A stretch of 64,000 nucleotides of DNA from positions 8,241 to 72,240 of the forward strand of contig CAZJTZ010000016.1 in the NCBI GenBank assembly GCA_964549105.1, read 5' to 3'. Under the pieces are notes generated by a model. The model worked only from the letters and a program-made list of their open reading frames with translations. It did not search any database and had not been told where the DNA came from. The translations under genes and the position numbers were made by a program. Source of the DNA: Hydrogenedens sp964549105 (lineage in GTDB: Bacteria; Hydrogenedentota; Hydrogenedentia; Hydrogenedentales; Hydrogenedentaceae). Shown piece after piece: positions 38,028-46,177 of this stretch (positions are counted from its first letter, which is position 1; each line of letters starts with the position of its first letter).

Positions 38028-39725
38028 ATGTCTGCTCTTGTAAATTTACCTCAAGAAACAAAAGAAAAAAAATCTACTGCTAATCCACTAATAATTATAA
38101 GTTTATGCGCATTAACTTGTTCTATTTTGGGTTTATTGTTACTTGTCCTTTATTTAAACTTTGAAAGAAATAAACTTATAGATATGAGGGATGTTTCCAA
38201 ACAGTATCATGAGGTTATTAAAAATATTATCAAACAAGCAAATGTTGAAAGTGAATTAAAAAACTTAAATGAAACAGTTGATAACAAAAGAATAGTTATA
38301 AACAGCGAATTCAATGTTTTTGTCCCAACTGTTGATTTACAAAATGAGTTTATTAAGTCTGTAAAGAAAAATTTTTACAAGGTGGGTTTAGGGGTTAAGG
38401 AACTGTATAACAATGATGCTCCCTCGCTTTTGCTATCAATAAACGGTGTGCAAATTGCTCGAGTTAATATAGAAGTAAAAAAAGAAACAGATACTAATAA
38501 ATCACAAGATATAGAAAAAACTAAAGAGGTCTATAAAATAGTTAAAGACTTCCTGTTTAGTCAGTTAATATCAGAAACTGAATTTATTGAAAGCCTTCCT
38601 GAGTTATGTTCAGACGGTCAAAATACATGGTTCCACAAAAAAATGACTGTTTTTTTATCATCGGAAACAAATGAGACTGTTTTTTTATCCGATTTAAAAA
38701 ACTTACTCTCTGAAAAATTATCTAAATCTGATGTTAAGATAGATTCAAAAAAAGAAGAGGGAATTACAAACTATACGATATATATTGAAGATAAAAATAT
38801 ACTTTCAATAAATATACAAAAATCCCCTTATGACTTTGAAAATTCAACAACGGCTCCTATAGCAACCTCATTAAAAACACAATATCCCGTAGATAAATAT
38901 TTAAAAGATTATTTTGAACCCATAACTGTTTTTGCTGCTAATTATAATCACTATGAGGACAATCAAGGCCTTTCTGAAGGTATTATCACAACCGATATAA
39001 GTGATGTGGGACAGAACAATTCAGAATTAATTGAGACAAACGAAAATAGTAAACAAGAACAAATACCTAAAATTGCCATTATCTTAGACGATGGTGGTTA
39101 TAGAAATCCTAAAGATGACCCGGCATTGAAATTAATTTCCCAGATTACTTTATCTATCCTTCCTGATACCCAGTATGGCAAAGAACTTGCTAAAATGGCA
39201 GAAGAAAAAGGTTTTGAAGTTATGTTACACATGCCAATGCAAACAAGGACTGGTGTGAGAAAAGGTTCATTTCCATGCGAATTATTAATTCAAATGTCAG
39301 AAAAAGAGATTAAAGAAAAAACAAACAATGCTTTAGAACAAATAACTGGGGTTAAAGGTGTTAACAATCATACTGGCGGAGTTTTTACACTTAAAGAAGA
39401 GCCATTGAAATACTTTATGAAAGTTCTCAAAAAAAGAAAAATTTATTTTGTGGATAGTGTTGTGATTGGGGGTAGCAAAGCATACCAGGTAGCAATTGAA
39501 GAAAAGGTTCCTGCCCTACAAAGAGATGTTTTTTTAGACCATGAATATACAATTTCTAAAATCGAGGAAAGCCTTCAAAATCTTAAAAAAATAGCAAAAA
39601 ATAAAGGTAAAGCGATAGGCATAGGTCATTTCCGTGATTTAACAATTTATGTATTAAAAGAAGAACTTCCCAAATTTGAAAAACAAGGATTCAAATTGGT
39701 TCATGTGTCGGAGTTATTTGAATGA
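38028..39725 (+). CDS. Divergent polysaccharide deacetylase family protein (YibQ-like)
   Basis: This 565-residue protein has a cytoplasmic N-terminus, a membrane helix (about 24-46), a 290-residue low-complexity, Lys/Glu/Asn-rich extension and a C-terminal deacetylase-like domain (about 345-565). Family motifs include IAIILDDGGYR, EVMLHMPMQTRTG, VNNHTGGVFT, LQRDVFLDHEYT and AIGIGHFRDLTI. These fit the DUF610/PF04748 branch with its metal-binding Asp and His residues. It likely modifies or cuts envelope glycans, but no substrate is known for the family to my knowledge. The stop overlaps tsaD (ATGA). Confidence 0.9.
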   Translation: MSALVNLPQETKEKKSTANPLIIISLCALTCSILGLLLLVLYLNFERNKLIDMRDVSKQYHEVIKNIIKQANVESELKNLNETVDNKRIVINSEFNVFVPTVDLQNEFIKSVKKNFYKVGLGVKELYNNDAPSLLLSINGVQIARVNIEVKKETDTNKSQDIEKTKEVYKIVKDFLFSQLISETEFIESLPELCSDGQNTWFHKKMTVFLSSETNETVFLSDLKNLLSEKLSKSDVKIDSKKEEGITNYTIYIEDKNILSINIQKSPYDFENSTTAPIATSLKTQYPVDKYLKDYFEPITVFAANYNHYEDNQGLSEGIITTDISDVGQNNSELIETNENSKQEQIPKIAIILDDGGYRNPKDDPALKLISQITLSILPDTQYGKELAKMAEEKGFEVMLHMPMQTRTGVRKGSFPCELLIQMSEKEIKEKTNNALEQITGVKGVNNHTGGVFTLKEEPLKYFMKVLKKRKIYFVDSVVIGGSKAYQVAIEEKVPALQRDVFLDHEYTISKIEESLQNLKKIAKNKGKAIGIGHFRDLTIYVLKEELPKFEKQGFKLVHVSELFE

Positions 39726-40714
39726 AATATGTTTTAGGCATAGAAACATCTTGTGACGAAACCGGGTTGGCTATCGTTGAAGAGGGCAGCCAAGTCATTA
39801 TAAACTACATATCCAGCCAGGTTCCTATACATGCTACCTACGGAGGGGTCGTTCCAGAAATCGCATCACGCCAACATCTAATACATATTTCAAGGTTAGC
39901 AAAAAAGGTATTACAGGAAAGCAATGTTATTCCAAATGCTGTTGCAGTAACATGCGGACCCGGACTTATGGGTTCATTACTCGTAGGCGTAAATTTTGCT
40001 AAAGCGTTTGCATGGGCAAGACAAATTCCTATTATGCCTATACATCATATAGAAGGACATATTTTCTCTGCCATGCTATCAGAAAAAAAACCAGGTTTCC
40101 CCTTCCTTTCCCTTGTGGTAAGTGGTGGGCATACGATGTTGGTAAACTGTAAAATTCCACACAATTACGAGATTATAGGAAATACCCGTGATGATGCTGT
40201 AGGTGAATGTTTCGATAAAGTAGCAAGAATTTTAGGACTGCCTTATCCCGGAGGACCCTCTATACAGAAAACAGCAGAAAGAGGCAATTACAAATATTAT
40301 TCTTTTCCACAGGGTTTATCAAATGGTGAGTCTCTGGAATTTAGTTATAGCGGTTTGAAAACAGCCGTTTTATACAAAGTCCGAGAAGTAGCCGAAAAAG
40401 ATAGAACTACGCAATGGCTTTCAGATATTTCGGCAAGTTTTCAGTGGAGTGCCATTGATGTATTAATCTCTAAAACAAAAATTGCTCTTAAAAAAACAGG
40501 ATTAAAAAACCTGGTAATTGCCGGAGGCGTTTCTGCAAATGCACTTCTTAGAGAAAGAGCAAAGAAGGAATTAGATGCAGAAGTATTTTTGCCTGAATTA
40601 AAATATTGTCTGGATAATGGTGCTATGATTGCTTCGGCAGCATATTCCCGATTTATGAAGGGTTATAAATCGGATTTTACCTTTACAGCAGACCCTTCCC
40701 TTCCGTTAAATTAA
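39722..40714 (+). CDS. tsaD: tRNA N6-threonylcarbamoyladenosine transferase subunit
   Basis: TsaD transfers the threonylcarbamoyl group to adenosine 37 of tRNAs that read ANN codons, with TsaB, TsaE and TsaC. GIETSCDETG at 6-15, metal ligands His109 and His113 (HHIEGH), SGGHTMLV, and GGVSANALLRE are present. CLDNGAMIA holds the last metal Asp. The 330-residue length is normal. Translation is coupled to the upstream deacetylase gene. The partners TsaB and TsaE are not in the window. Confidence 0.97.
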   Translation: MKYVLGIETSCDETGLAIVEEGSQVIINYISSQVPIHATYGGVVPEIASRQHLIHISRLAKKVLQESNVIPNAVAVTCGPGLMGSLLVGVNFAKAFAWARQIPIMPIHHIEGHIFSAMLSEKKPGFPFLSLVVSGGHTMLVNCKIPHNYEIIGNTRDDAVGECFDKVARILGLPYPGGPSIQKTAERGNYKYYSFPQGLSNGESLEFSYSGLKTAVLYKVREVAEKDRTTQWLSDISASFQWSAIDVLISKTKIALKKTGLKNLVIAGGVSANALLRERAKKELDAEVFLPELKYCLDNGAMIASAAYSRFMKGYKSDFTFTADPSLPLN

Positions 40715-40729
40715 ATTATTAATCCTTAT

Positions 40730-41464
40730 CTATCTCTTAAAATTCCATTCTGGATTACTATATTTACTCATAGCAAGATTTTGGATTCCTTTTATTTCCT
40801 CTTCTGTCAAACTTGAAAAAAATCCATCTGCCGCAAAAGTAGATAGAATCGTTTCTACAATTTCTTCCTGATGGAGAGGTAAAAAACCAACAAATTCTCT
40901 ATGGGGCCTGCCTGAACGATAATCGGGTTGGGTATGGGGCATCTTTAAAATTTCTCCCATTAAATCATAATTTACTTGATATAAAAGTGTTCCATGATGA
41001 AGTAAAACCTTACTATTCCTCCTCTGTGCATTTCCAGAAACCTTTTTACCCTTATAGCATAAATCACTAATTCCAGCAATCGTAGTATTTATCTTCCATT
41101 TGTTATTCAATATGTTATATAAAGAGGACAATAAAATATTATAGGATTCACGAATATTTCTTAATTGAGGATACCTTTCAAGATTTAAGGATAAAGAAAA
41201 ATTTACACAGCCTGGACCCTGTAAAACAGCACCTCCTGCACTACACCTACGAAGAATCTTTATATTACGAGAGATACATTCATCCCAAAAAACCTCTTCA
41301 GAAACTACTTGTGAACTCCCTAATACTATAAAATAATCTTTACTTTCCCAAATTCTGAGAATATCATTTTCGCATGAATTAGTTTTTGCAAGAAAGAAAA
41401 ATTCCTCAGCAGAAAGATTTTCTTCAGGAGTTGAAAAAGAATGAATAATTACTCGAATAGACAT
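40730..41464 (-). CDS. Lipoate-protein ligase A family protein
   Basis: This roughly 244-residue protein belongs to the BPL/LplA/LipB fold. RRCSAGGAVLQGPGCVNFSL is the loop that binds lipoyl-AMP, and ISDLCYKGKKVSGNAQRR with LHHGTLLYQ carries the catalytic Lys. It attaches lipoate, or octanoate, to E2 or GcvH proteins. The frame is open 14 codons further to a TTG at 41506. I chose ATG at 41462-41464 because the protein then starts like other family members (MSIRVIIHSF, then ENLSAEE). No lipoyl-domain gene is in the window. It converges on tsaD with a 15-bp gap. Confidence 0.9.
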   Translation of the reverse strand: MSIRVIIHSFSTPEENLSAEEFFFLAKTNSCENDILRIWESKDYFIVLGSSQVVSEEVFWDECISRNIKILRRCSAGGAVLQGPGCVNFSLSLNLERYPQLRNIRESYNILLSSLYNILNNKWKINTTIAGISDLCYKGKKVSGNAQRRNSKVLLHHGTLLYQVNYDLMGEILKMPHTQPDYRSGRPHREFVGFLPLHQEEIVETILSTFAADGFFSSLTEEEIKGIQNLAMSKYSNPEWNFKR

Positions 41465-41562
41465 AAACAATTTTATATTGGTAAATGATTTATTAGATAC
41501 TAGCAAAGAGATATTTTATAATACTTTGATAACATAATCATAAATGAAAGAAGGAATAAAAA

Positions 41563-42645
41563 ATGCCGATACCCTTAAAAGAATTGATGGAAATGGCAAT
41601 ACAAAAAAAAGCATCTGATATTCACTTAAAATATAACAACCCACCCATACTTAGAATTGATGGTATATTAAGAAGGATAAGTGAGGATAATCCACTTACC
41701 GATGAAGACCTAAAAACATATCTTAATGAAATTGCTTCTTCTGTGGATATAAGCAAATTTGAAAAGGTATTTGAGTTAGACCTTTCTTTTTATTTTGAAA
41801 ATAGAGCAAGATTTCGCGTTAACATCTCCCGGGACGATGGACATATCCGAATTGTTATGCGTTTAATCTCACTAAGAATATCAACTATTGATGAACTTAA
41901 CCTACCAGGCGTATTGAAAAAGTTATCTAAACTAAAGAATGGTTTAATCCTTATTACAGGACCTACAGGTAGTGGTAAATCTACTACTCTGGCTGCAATG
42001 ATTGAAGAAATTAACAGTTCTCGTTCTGACCACATAGTCACAATTGAGGACCCGTTGGAATTTGTACATCAAGACAAACAGAGTATCATAACGCAAAGAG
42101 AAATTGGACACGATACTCTTTCCTTTGCAAATGCTTTAAGAGCCGCTTTACGACAAGACCCAGATGTAATCCTTATCGGTGAGATGCGGGATATGGAAAC
42201 GGTAAGGACTGCTTTGTCCTCTGCCGAAACAGGACATCTTGTTTTATCAACGCTACACACGGTAGATGCCGTAGAAACCTTAAATAGAATCATTGAATTT
42301 TTTGAACCACATCAACAGTTGTTCATAAGAAAACAGTTAGCAAGTGTTTTGAGAGGAGTCATTTCACAAAGAATCGTGCCTATGGCATCAGGAACCGGGA
42401 GATGTGTTGCAGCAGAAATTTTAATAGGAACAAGAGCAGTCCGCGATTTTATAGAACAAGGAAAACCATTCCGTGATATTGTATCATTAATACAAGAGGG
42501 TAAAGACCAGTATGGAATGCAAACATTCGACCAAGCACTATTTGACCTATGGAGTCAAAAAAAGATTTCTACAGAAACAGCGTTAATTTATGCAACATCA
42601 CCCAAAGACTTAAAACTTAGAATGCAAGGGCTAAATGTTCATTGA
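41563..42645 (+). CDS. pilT: Type IV pilus retraction ATPase PilT
   Basis: This 360-residue hexameric ATPase powers pilus retraction and twitching. Walker A is GPTGSGKS (133-140). The Asp box is in IVTIEDPLEF, Walker B is VILIGEMRD, and the His box is HLVLSTLHT. The N-terminal KASDIHLKYNNPPILRIDG segment is typical of PilT. The AIRCX signature of PilT is not clearly visible at the C-terminus, so PilU is possible. AAGGA precedes the ATG. pilC is elsewhere in the window, while no pilin gene is seen. Confidence 0.95.
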   Translation: MPIPLKELMEMAIQKKASDIHLKYNNPPILRIDGILRRISEDNPLTDEDLKTYLNEIASSVDISKFEKVFELDLSFYFENRARFRVNISRDDGHIRIVMRLISLRISTIDELNLPGVLKKLSKLKNGLILITGPTGSGKSTTLAAMIEEINSSRSDHIVTIEDPLEFVHQDKQSIITQREIGHDTLSFANALRAALRQDPDVILIGEMRDMETVRTALSSAETGHLVLSTLHTVDAVETLNRIIEFFEPHQQLFIRKQLASVLRGVISQRIVPMASGTGRCVAAEILIGTRAVRDFIEQGKPFRDIVSLIQEGKDQYGMQTFDQALFDLWSQKKISTETALIYATSPKDLKLRMQGLNVH

Positions 42646-42670
42646 ACTTTTTTACTTGAACATCTAAACA

Positions 42671-43576
42671 ATGAAATATCATAAAGAAAAAATATGTCTT
42701 TCCCTCGTATTTTTATTTTTGTTTTCTTTATCGTTTATTTCAAATTCTGAAAATTTAGTCAAAAATCCGGGTTTTGAAGAACAAACGAATAAAACACCTG
42801 CGTTTTGGTCATTATTTGTTAAACCACAGGAAGGTTCATTCGGGAAAATAGATAACAATACATACCATACAGGGGAGAACTCAGCACTTTTGAACAATGC
42901 GATGAATTATCCCCGAGAGCCTATGAACAATTGGAGTCAAAGAATATTTCTAAAAGCAAATGACAATCCAAATCTACACCTCGAAGCATGGATAAAGTCT
43001 CAAAATGTTTCCCGTAGCTATTTACTACTGCAATTTTGGAAACAAACACCTGCACAACTCCTTGAGAGTAAAAATACAGAAATAATTTCAGGAACAAATG
43101 ACTGGGGAAAAGTATCATTAGAAACACCTATTACAAAAGGAACAGATTTTCTTATGCTACGCTGTGTAATTGAGGGAGTAGGTTCAGCATGGTTCGATGA
43201 TATATATCTTTCTTATAGTAACGAAGAAGAAGTGAACGAAGAAAAAATAAATGAAAAAGATATAGAAAAAGAAATAGAAAAGGTTCAGGAGAAGATGGAA
43301 GAATTAAAACAAGAAAATATACAGTTACAGGAAAAAATTAACTACTTAGAGGAATCAAATAAACAGTTAAAGGATGAATTACAGAGACTCATGAGTGAAG
43401 AAAAAAATGAAACTACAAATGCTGGAGAAACTAAAACAGATACAAAAAAACAAAAACAAACAGATAAAGATGAGTGTGTTTATGACGAACAAAATGACAA
43501 TGATGAATCAACATCGCCACCTCCATTAGTGCCTCATAAAAAAAATTGGAAAATAATTCTGAGAGAAAAAGAATGA
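42671..43576 (+). CDS. Exported protein with carbohydrate-binding-like domain and coiled coil
   Basis: This 301-residue protein has a signal peptide (about 1-26). A domain like CBM4/9 sugar-binding modules follows (about 28-185: NLVKNPGFEE at the start and GSAWFDDIYLSY at the end are hallmarks of that fold). Next comes a long Glu/Lys-rich coiled coil (about 187-245) and a disordered charged C-terminus. It could link a surface or pilus structure to a glycan, but this is inference. It lies 26 bp after pilT and overlaps a 41-residue membrane peptide gene. Confidence 0.75.
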   Translation: MKYHKEKICLSLVFLFLFSLSFISNSENLVKNPGFEEQTNKTPAFWSLFVKPQEGSFGKIDNNTYHTGENSALLNNAMNYPREPMNNWSQRIFLKANDNPNLHLEAWIKSQNVSRSYLLLQFWKQTPAQLLESKNTEIISGTNDWGKVSLETPITKGTDFLMLRCVIEGVGSAWFDDIYLSYSNEEEVNEEKINEKDIEKEIEKVQEKMEELKQENIQLQEKINYLEESNKQLKDELQRLMSEEKNETTNAGETKTDTKKQKQTDKDECVYDEQNDNDESTSPPPLVPHKKNWKIILREKE

Positions 43577-43698
43577 CACAAGAGTTAAGAATTTTATTGA
43601 TTTCTATACTTGTTGGATGTTCTGTAGCAGGGTGGACTTTAATCCTTTGGTTCTTTGGCTCAATAGTGTGGAGAGAGATAAGAAAAAATAAGAAGTAG
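43573..43698 (+). CDS. 41-residue membrane peptide
   Basis: ATG at 43573 overlaps the previous stop (ATGA) and the frame ends at TAG 43696-43698. The product begins MTQELRILLISILVG and has a single hydrophobic segment (about 7-32) rich in Trp, followed by a basic tail (RKNKK). The overlap is the main evidence that it is translated. Codon use fits its neighbours. Function is unknown, possibly a partner of the coiled-coil protein. Confidence 0.55.
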   Translation: MTQELRILLISILVGCSVAGWTLILWFFGSIVWREIRKNKK

Positions 43699-43796
43699 TA
43701 ATATATAACACACCTATCCCAAACCTATTATATAATCCAAAATTTTATAAAATGATGTTATAATATTTATTTCGATTATTGAAATTATAATATTAT

Positions 43797-43821
43797 AATA
43801 TTGTATATATACTACAATATT
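43797..43821. repeat. AT-only hairpin in the pilT-to-porin gap
   Basis: AATATTGTA (43797-43805) is exactly complementary to TACAATATT (43813-43821) with a 7-base loop. It lies in a 216-bp gap (43699-43914) that is extremely AT-rich and has no gene. In such DNA a chance palindrome is possible; it may be a regulatory or transcription-end structure, or nothing. Confidence 0.3.
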
Positions 43822-43914
43822 AGATAAATACATAGTTTTACATATATAATATTAATCCCATATAATACATAAATACAATATATTACATATTTTCAATAAA
43901 AAAGGTCCAAAATA

Positions 43915-45135
43915 ATGAAAGAAGTAAAAATAAAAAATGGAAATGATAGGTTTTTAATTTTATTATACATAGTTTTTGTTTTATTCTTCTTTCAATCCAA
44001 TTGTCTATTTGCGACAGAAGGGGTATTCGTTCTGGGTAATGATACTTATCAATTAGGTAGAGCATCCAGTGGAATTGCAAGCCCTCGAAGTGCATACTGG
44101 GCTTATATGAACCCTGCAAGTATAGTGGATTTGGAAAAAAGATTAGATTTGAATTGGTATGTTGTAAAAACAAAAATAGAATTGGAACCCCGAGGTATTA
44201 TAGGTAATCGTTTTGAATCATTAGAATCCGAAGGTTGGTTTAACATCCCTTCCGGTGGAATGATTATCCCTTTAGAAAAAGGGACACTGGGCTTTGGTTT
44301 ATATCCCAATAGTGGGACAGGAGTAGATTATTCTGCTTCACGAAATTTATTATCCAGACCCTTTAATGGAGACAGAAGATTATTCTATCAACATGTGCGA
44401 TTAGACATTGCTTATGCGTATAAATTCGATAATGATTGGGCTGTGGGTTTTGGTATTCAGGGTTCCATTTCTCGATTTAAAACAGACCACATTACATTAA
44501 ATTTGTTACCTACGCAGGGAGATTTTGAATGGGATAATGCTCTTGGTGCAGGGTTTAATGTCGGTGTCTATAAAAAATGGGATAAATTTGCTCTGGGTGC
44601 TACATATACATCAAGACATTGGACAGAAAGATTTCATAAGTATGAAGATTTACTAACATATCCCCTTGACCAGCCACAAATGATTAATGCAGGTATTGCT
44701 TATGATTTTACAAATAAACTAACATTGACTCTCGATTTCAAGTGGATAAATTGGAAAGGAATACCTTTCTATGGAAGAAATCTTTTAGATGGCGGTTTTA
44801 ACTGGGTCAATCAATTTTGCACAAAAGTAGGTCTTGAATATCGTATTAACGAAAAAACAAGAATTATGTGTGGTTATAGTCATGGAAACTCTCCTGTAAC
44901 AGAAGACCATGTATTTTTGGCAGGGTTAGTCCCTGTCTTAGCCGAGGACCATTTTACCGTAGGTGTGTCAAGAAAGATTAGTGCAAATGATGAAATTACG
45001 GCTGCGGGTGTGTATTGTTTTAAAAATAAATTAGAAGACACAGGGCGGGGTGATTTATTATCCCATTTAGGGAAAGGGACTGAATTAGAAACCGGTGGCT
45101 TTTCTTTTGCTTTAGGATATACCCACTACTTTTAA
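43915..45135 (+). CDS. FadL/TodX-like outer-membrane channel
   Basis: This 406-residue protein has a signal peptide (about 1-35) and then alternating beta strands to a C-terminal Phe (GYTHYF), typical of outer-membrane barrels. LGRASSGIASPRSAYWAYMNPASI near residues 48-71 matches the N-terminal hatch region of FadL/OMPP1 proteins, where a Gly/Ala-rich stretch precedes NPA. Family members import hydrophobic compounds such as fatty acids or aromatics through a lateral opening. The substrate here is unknown. The three short repeats just downstream may mark the end of its transcript. Confidence 0.87.
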   Translation: MKEVKIKNGNDRFLILLYIVFVLFFFQSNCLFATEGVFVLGNDTYQLGRASSGIASPRSAYWAYMNPASIVDLEKRLDLNWYVVKTKIELEPRGIIGNRFESLESEGWFNIPSGGMIIPLEKGTLGFGLYPNSGTGVDYSASRNLLSRPFNGDRRLFYQHVRLDIAYAYKFDNDWAVGFGIQGSISRFKTDHITLNLLPTQGDFEWDNALGAGFNVGVYKKWDKFALGATYTSRHWTERFHKYEDLLTYPLDQPQMINAGIAYDFTNKLTLTLDFKWINWKGIPFYGRNLLDGGFNWVNQFCTKVGLEYRINEKTRIMCGYSHGNSPVTEDHVFLAGLVPVLAEDHFTVGVSRKISANDEITAAGVYCFKNKLEDTGRGDLLSHLGKGTELETGGFSFALGYTHYF

Positions 45136-45164
45136 ATTGATATTCTTATCAAAACAATCAATTT

Positions 45165-45231
45165 TGTCATTTCTAATCCCTCTTCTGTCATTTCGATTAC
45201 CCCTTTTCATTTCGAATGTAGCGAGAGATAT
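45165..45231. repeat. Three short imperfect repeats containing TCATTTC
   Basis: TGTCATTTCTAATCCC (45165), TGTCATTTCGATTACC (45186) and a TCATTTCGAATGTAGCGAGA copy (45207) lie in series at 21- and about 20-base spacing, 30 bases after the porin stop. The last copy resembles a CATTTCGA...GCGAGA element that I recall as a dispersed intergenic repeat in many genomes. It has no coding potential. Confidence 0.5.
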
Positions 45232-45289
45232 TCCCCTTTATTTTTTAGCGGACAAAGTGATGTCTCAGTATAAAAAATAATTAAAAATT

Positions 45290-45328
45290 AAACATTTGTT
45301 TGACTTAAACAAATGTTTGTAACATAAT
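45290..45328 (+). promoter_or_regulatory. Upstream tandem promoter with overlapping operator (tetR-efflux operon)
   Basis: TTGACT (45300-45305) and CATAAT (45323-45328) are separated by 17 bases. The spacer carries AAACAAATGTTT (45307-45318), which pairs with AAACATTTGTTT (45290-45301) as a 12-bp inverted repeat around a 5-base centre. The layout is typical of a TetR-type operator covering its own promoter. Together with the second copy it fills most of the 334-bp porin-tetR gap (45136-45469). Confidence 0.65.
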
Positions 45329-45425
45329 TATTGAAAATTAGGTAATTATTTTATAAAATTATTGATAATATAGATTTTATGTATTTTTCTCTAAAATTTC
45401 GGCATGTAATACTATAAAACGGTCA

Positions 45426-45455
45426 TTTGACTTAAACAAATGTTTATGATATAAT
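45426..45455 (+). promoter_or_regulatory. Downstream tandem promoter with the same operator sequence
   Basis: TTTGACTTAAACAAATGTTT (45426-45445) is an exact 20-base copy of 45299-45318. It provides TTGACT at 45427-45432, and a perfect TATAAT lies 17 bases later at 45450-45455. Transcription would start near 45462, just before the tetR gene. This is the strongest promoter match I see in the window. The shared half-site AAACA-N2-TGTTT is the likely repressor target. Confidence 0.72.
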
Positions 45456-45499
45456 AAAAAAGCTTTTACTTGAAAATAAGATTTTTTAGGGCAAAAACT

Positions 45500-46177
45500 G
45501 TGGAAATAGAAGAAACAAAACAGGAATGGTCTGGAAAACGATTAGAACTAATAGAGACAGCAGGTCAACTTTTTGCTGATTTTGGTGTCAACGGAGTATC
45601 AATCAGAGATATTGCAGAGAAGTGTGGTGTGAATGTTGCCGCTGTAAATTATTACTTTGGCTCAAAAGAAAATTTGTGTATGGAAACACTTCGTTATGTT
45701 GCATGGCAAGTTCGTTGTCAATTTACAAAAAAAATTTTAGAAGACCCCACCATTGATTATAGTTCTATGAAGGTATGTCGAGAAATAATCAAAAGTTTAG
45801 TAGAGGAAAGGGTTCAAAATTACCTTTCCGATAAATATCCTATGTGGTATTCAAAATTATTTCTCCGAAGCCTTGTAGAACCACCTTTACGGTTTGAAAA
45901 TGTAGTGTTTCAAAATTTTATTCCTGAACTTAACGCTCTGGTTGAGGTCCTCTCCCGTTGTGCACCACAAAAATCGAGAGAAAAGTGTATGTTTCTATCT
46001 TTTTCTATTCTTGGTGAGATTTCTTTTTATGTGTTTGCAGAACCGGGTATTAAAATAGTGTTAAATTTAACTGAAAAATATCCTCCTGCTTTTTTACAGC
46101 AACTTCAATGCCATATTATAAGTCTTATATTAAAAGGGTTAGACTTAAAAGAGGAAAAAAATTTATATGAAGCATAA
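45500..46177 (+). CDS. TetR-family transcriptional regulator of the efflux operon
   Basis: The N-terminal helix-turn-helix is clear: ELIETAGQLFADFGVNG, then SIRDIAEKCGVNVAAVNYYF with the GSKENL ending. The C-terminal half resembles the DUF1956/CecR type ligand domain. The frame is open to a TTG at 45470, but that start has no ribosome-binding site and lies only about 8 bases after the predicted transcript start. GTG at 45500 has TAGGG eight bases upstream, so I prefer it. The protein probably represses its own operon by binding the AAACA-N2-TGTTT sites, released by a pump substrate. The 3' end overlaps the TolC-like gene by 11 bp. Confidence 0.92.
   Translation: MEIEETKQEWSGKRLELIETAGQLFADFGVNGVSIRDIAEKCGVNVAAVNYYFGSKENLCMETLRYVAWQVRCQFTKKILEDPTIDYSSMKVCREIIKSLVEERVQNYLSDKYPMWYSKLFLRSLVEPPLRFENVVFQNFIPELNALVEVLSRCAPQKSREKCMFLSFSILGEISFYVFAEPGIKIVLNLTEKYPPAFLQQLQCHIISLILKGLDLKEEKNLYEA

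Noticed and set aside
41465..41506. TTG start for the lipoate ligase
   Set aside because: No ribosome-binding site is visible, and the ATG version starts like other family members.
43741..43830. AT-rich gap as a replication origin
   Set aside because: There are no DnaA-box clusters, and no dnaA, dnaN or gyrB gene nearby.
45470..45499. TTG start for tetR
   Set aside because: It has no ribosome-binding site and would leave a leader of about eight bases; GTG at 45500 has TAGGG at a proper distance.
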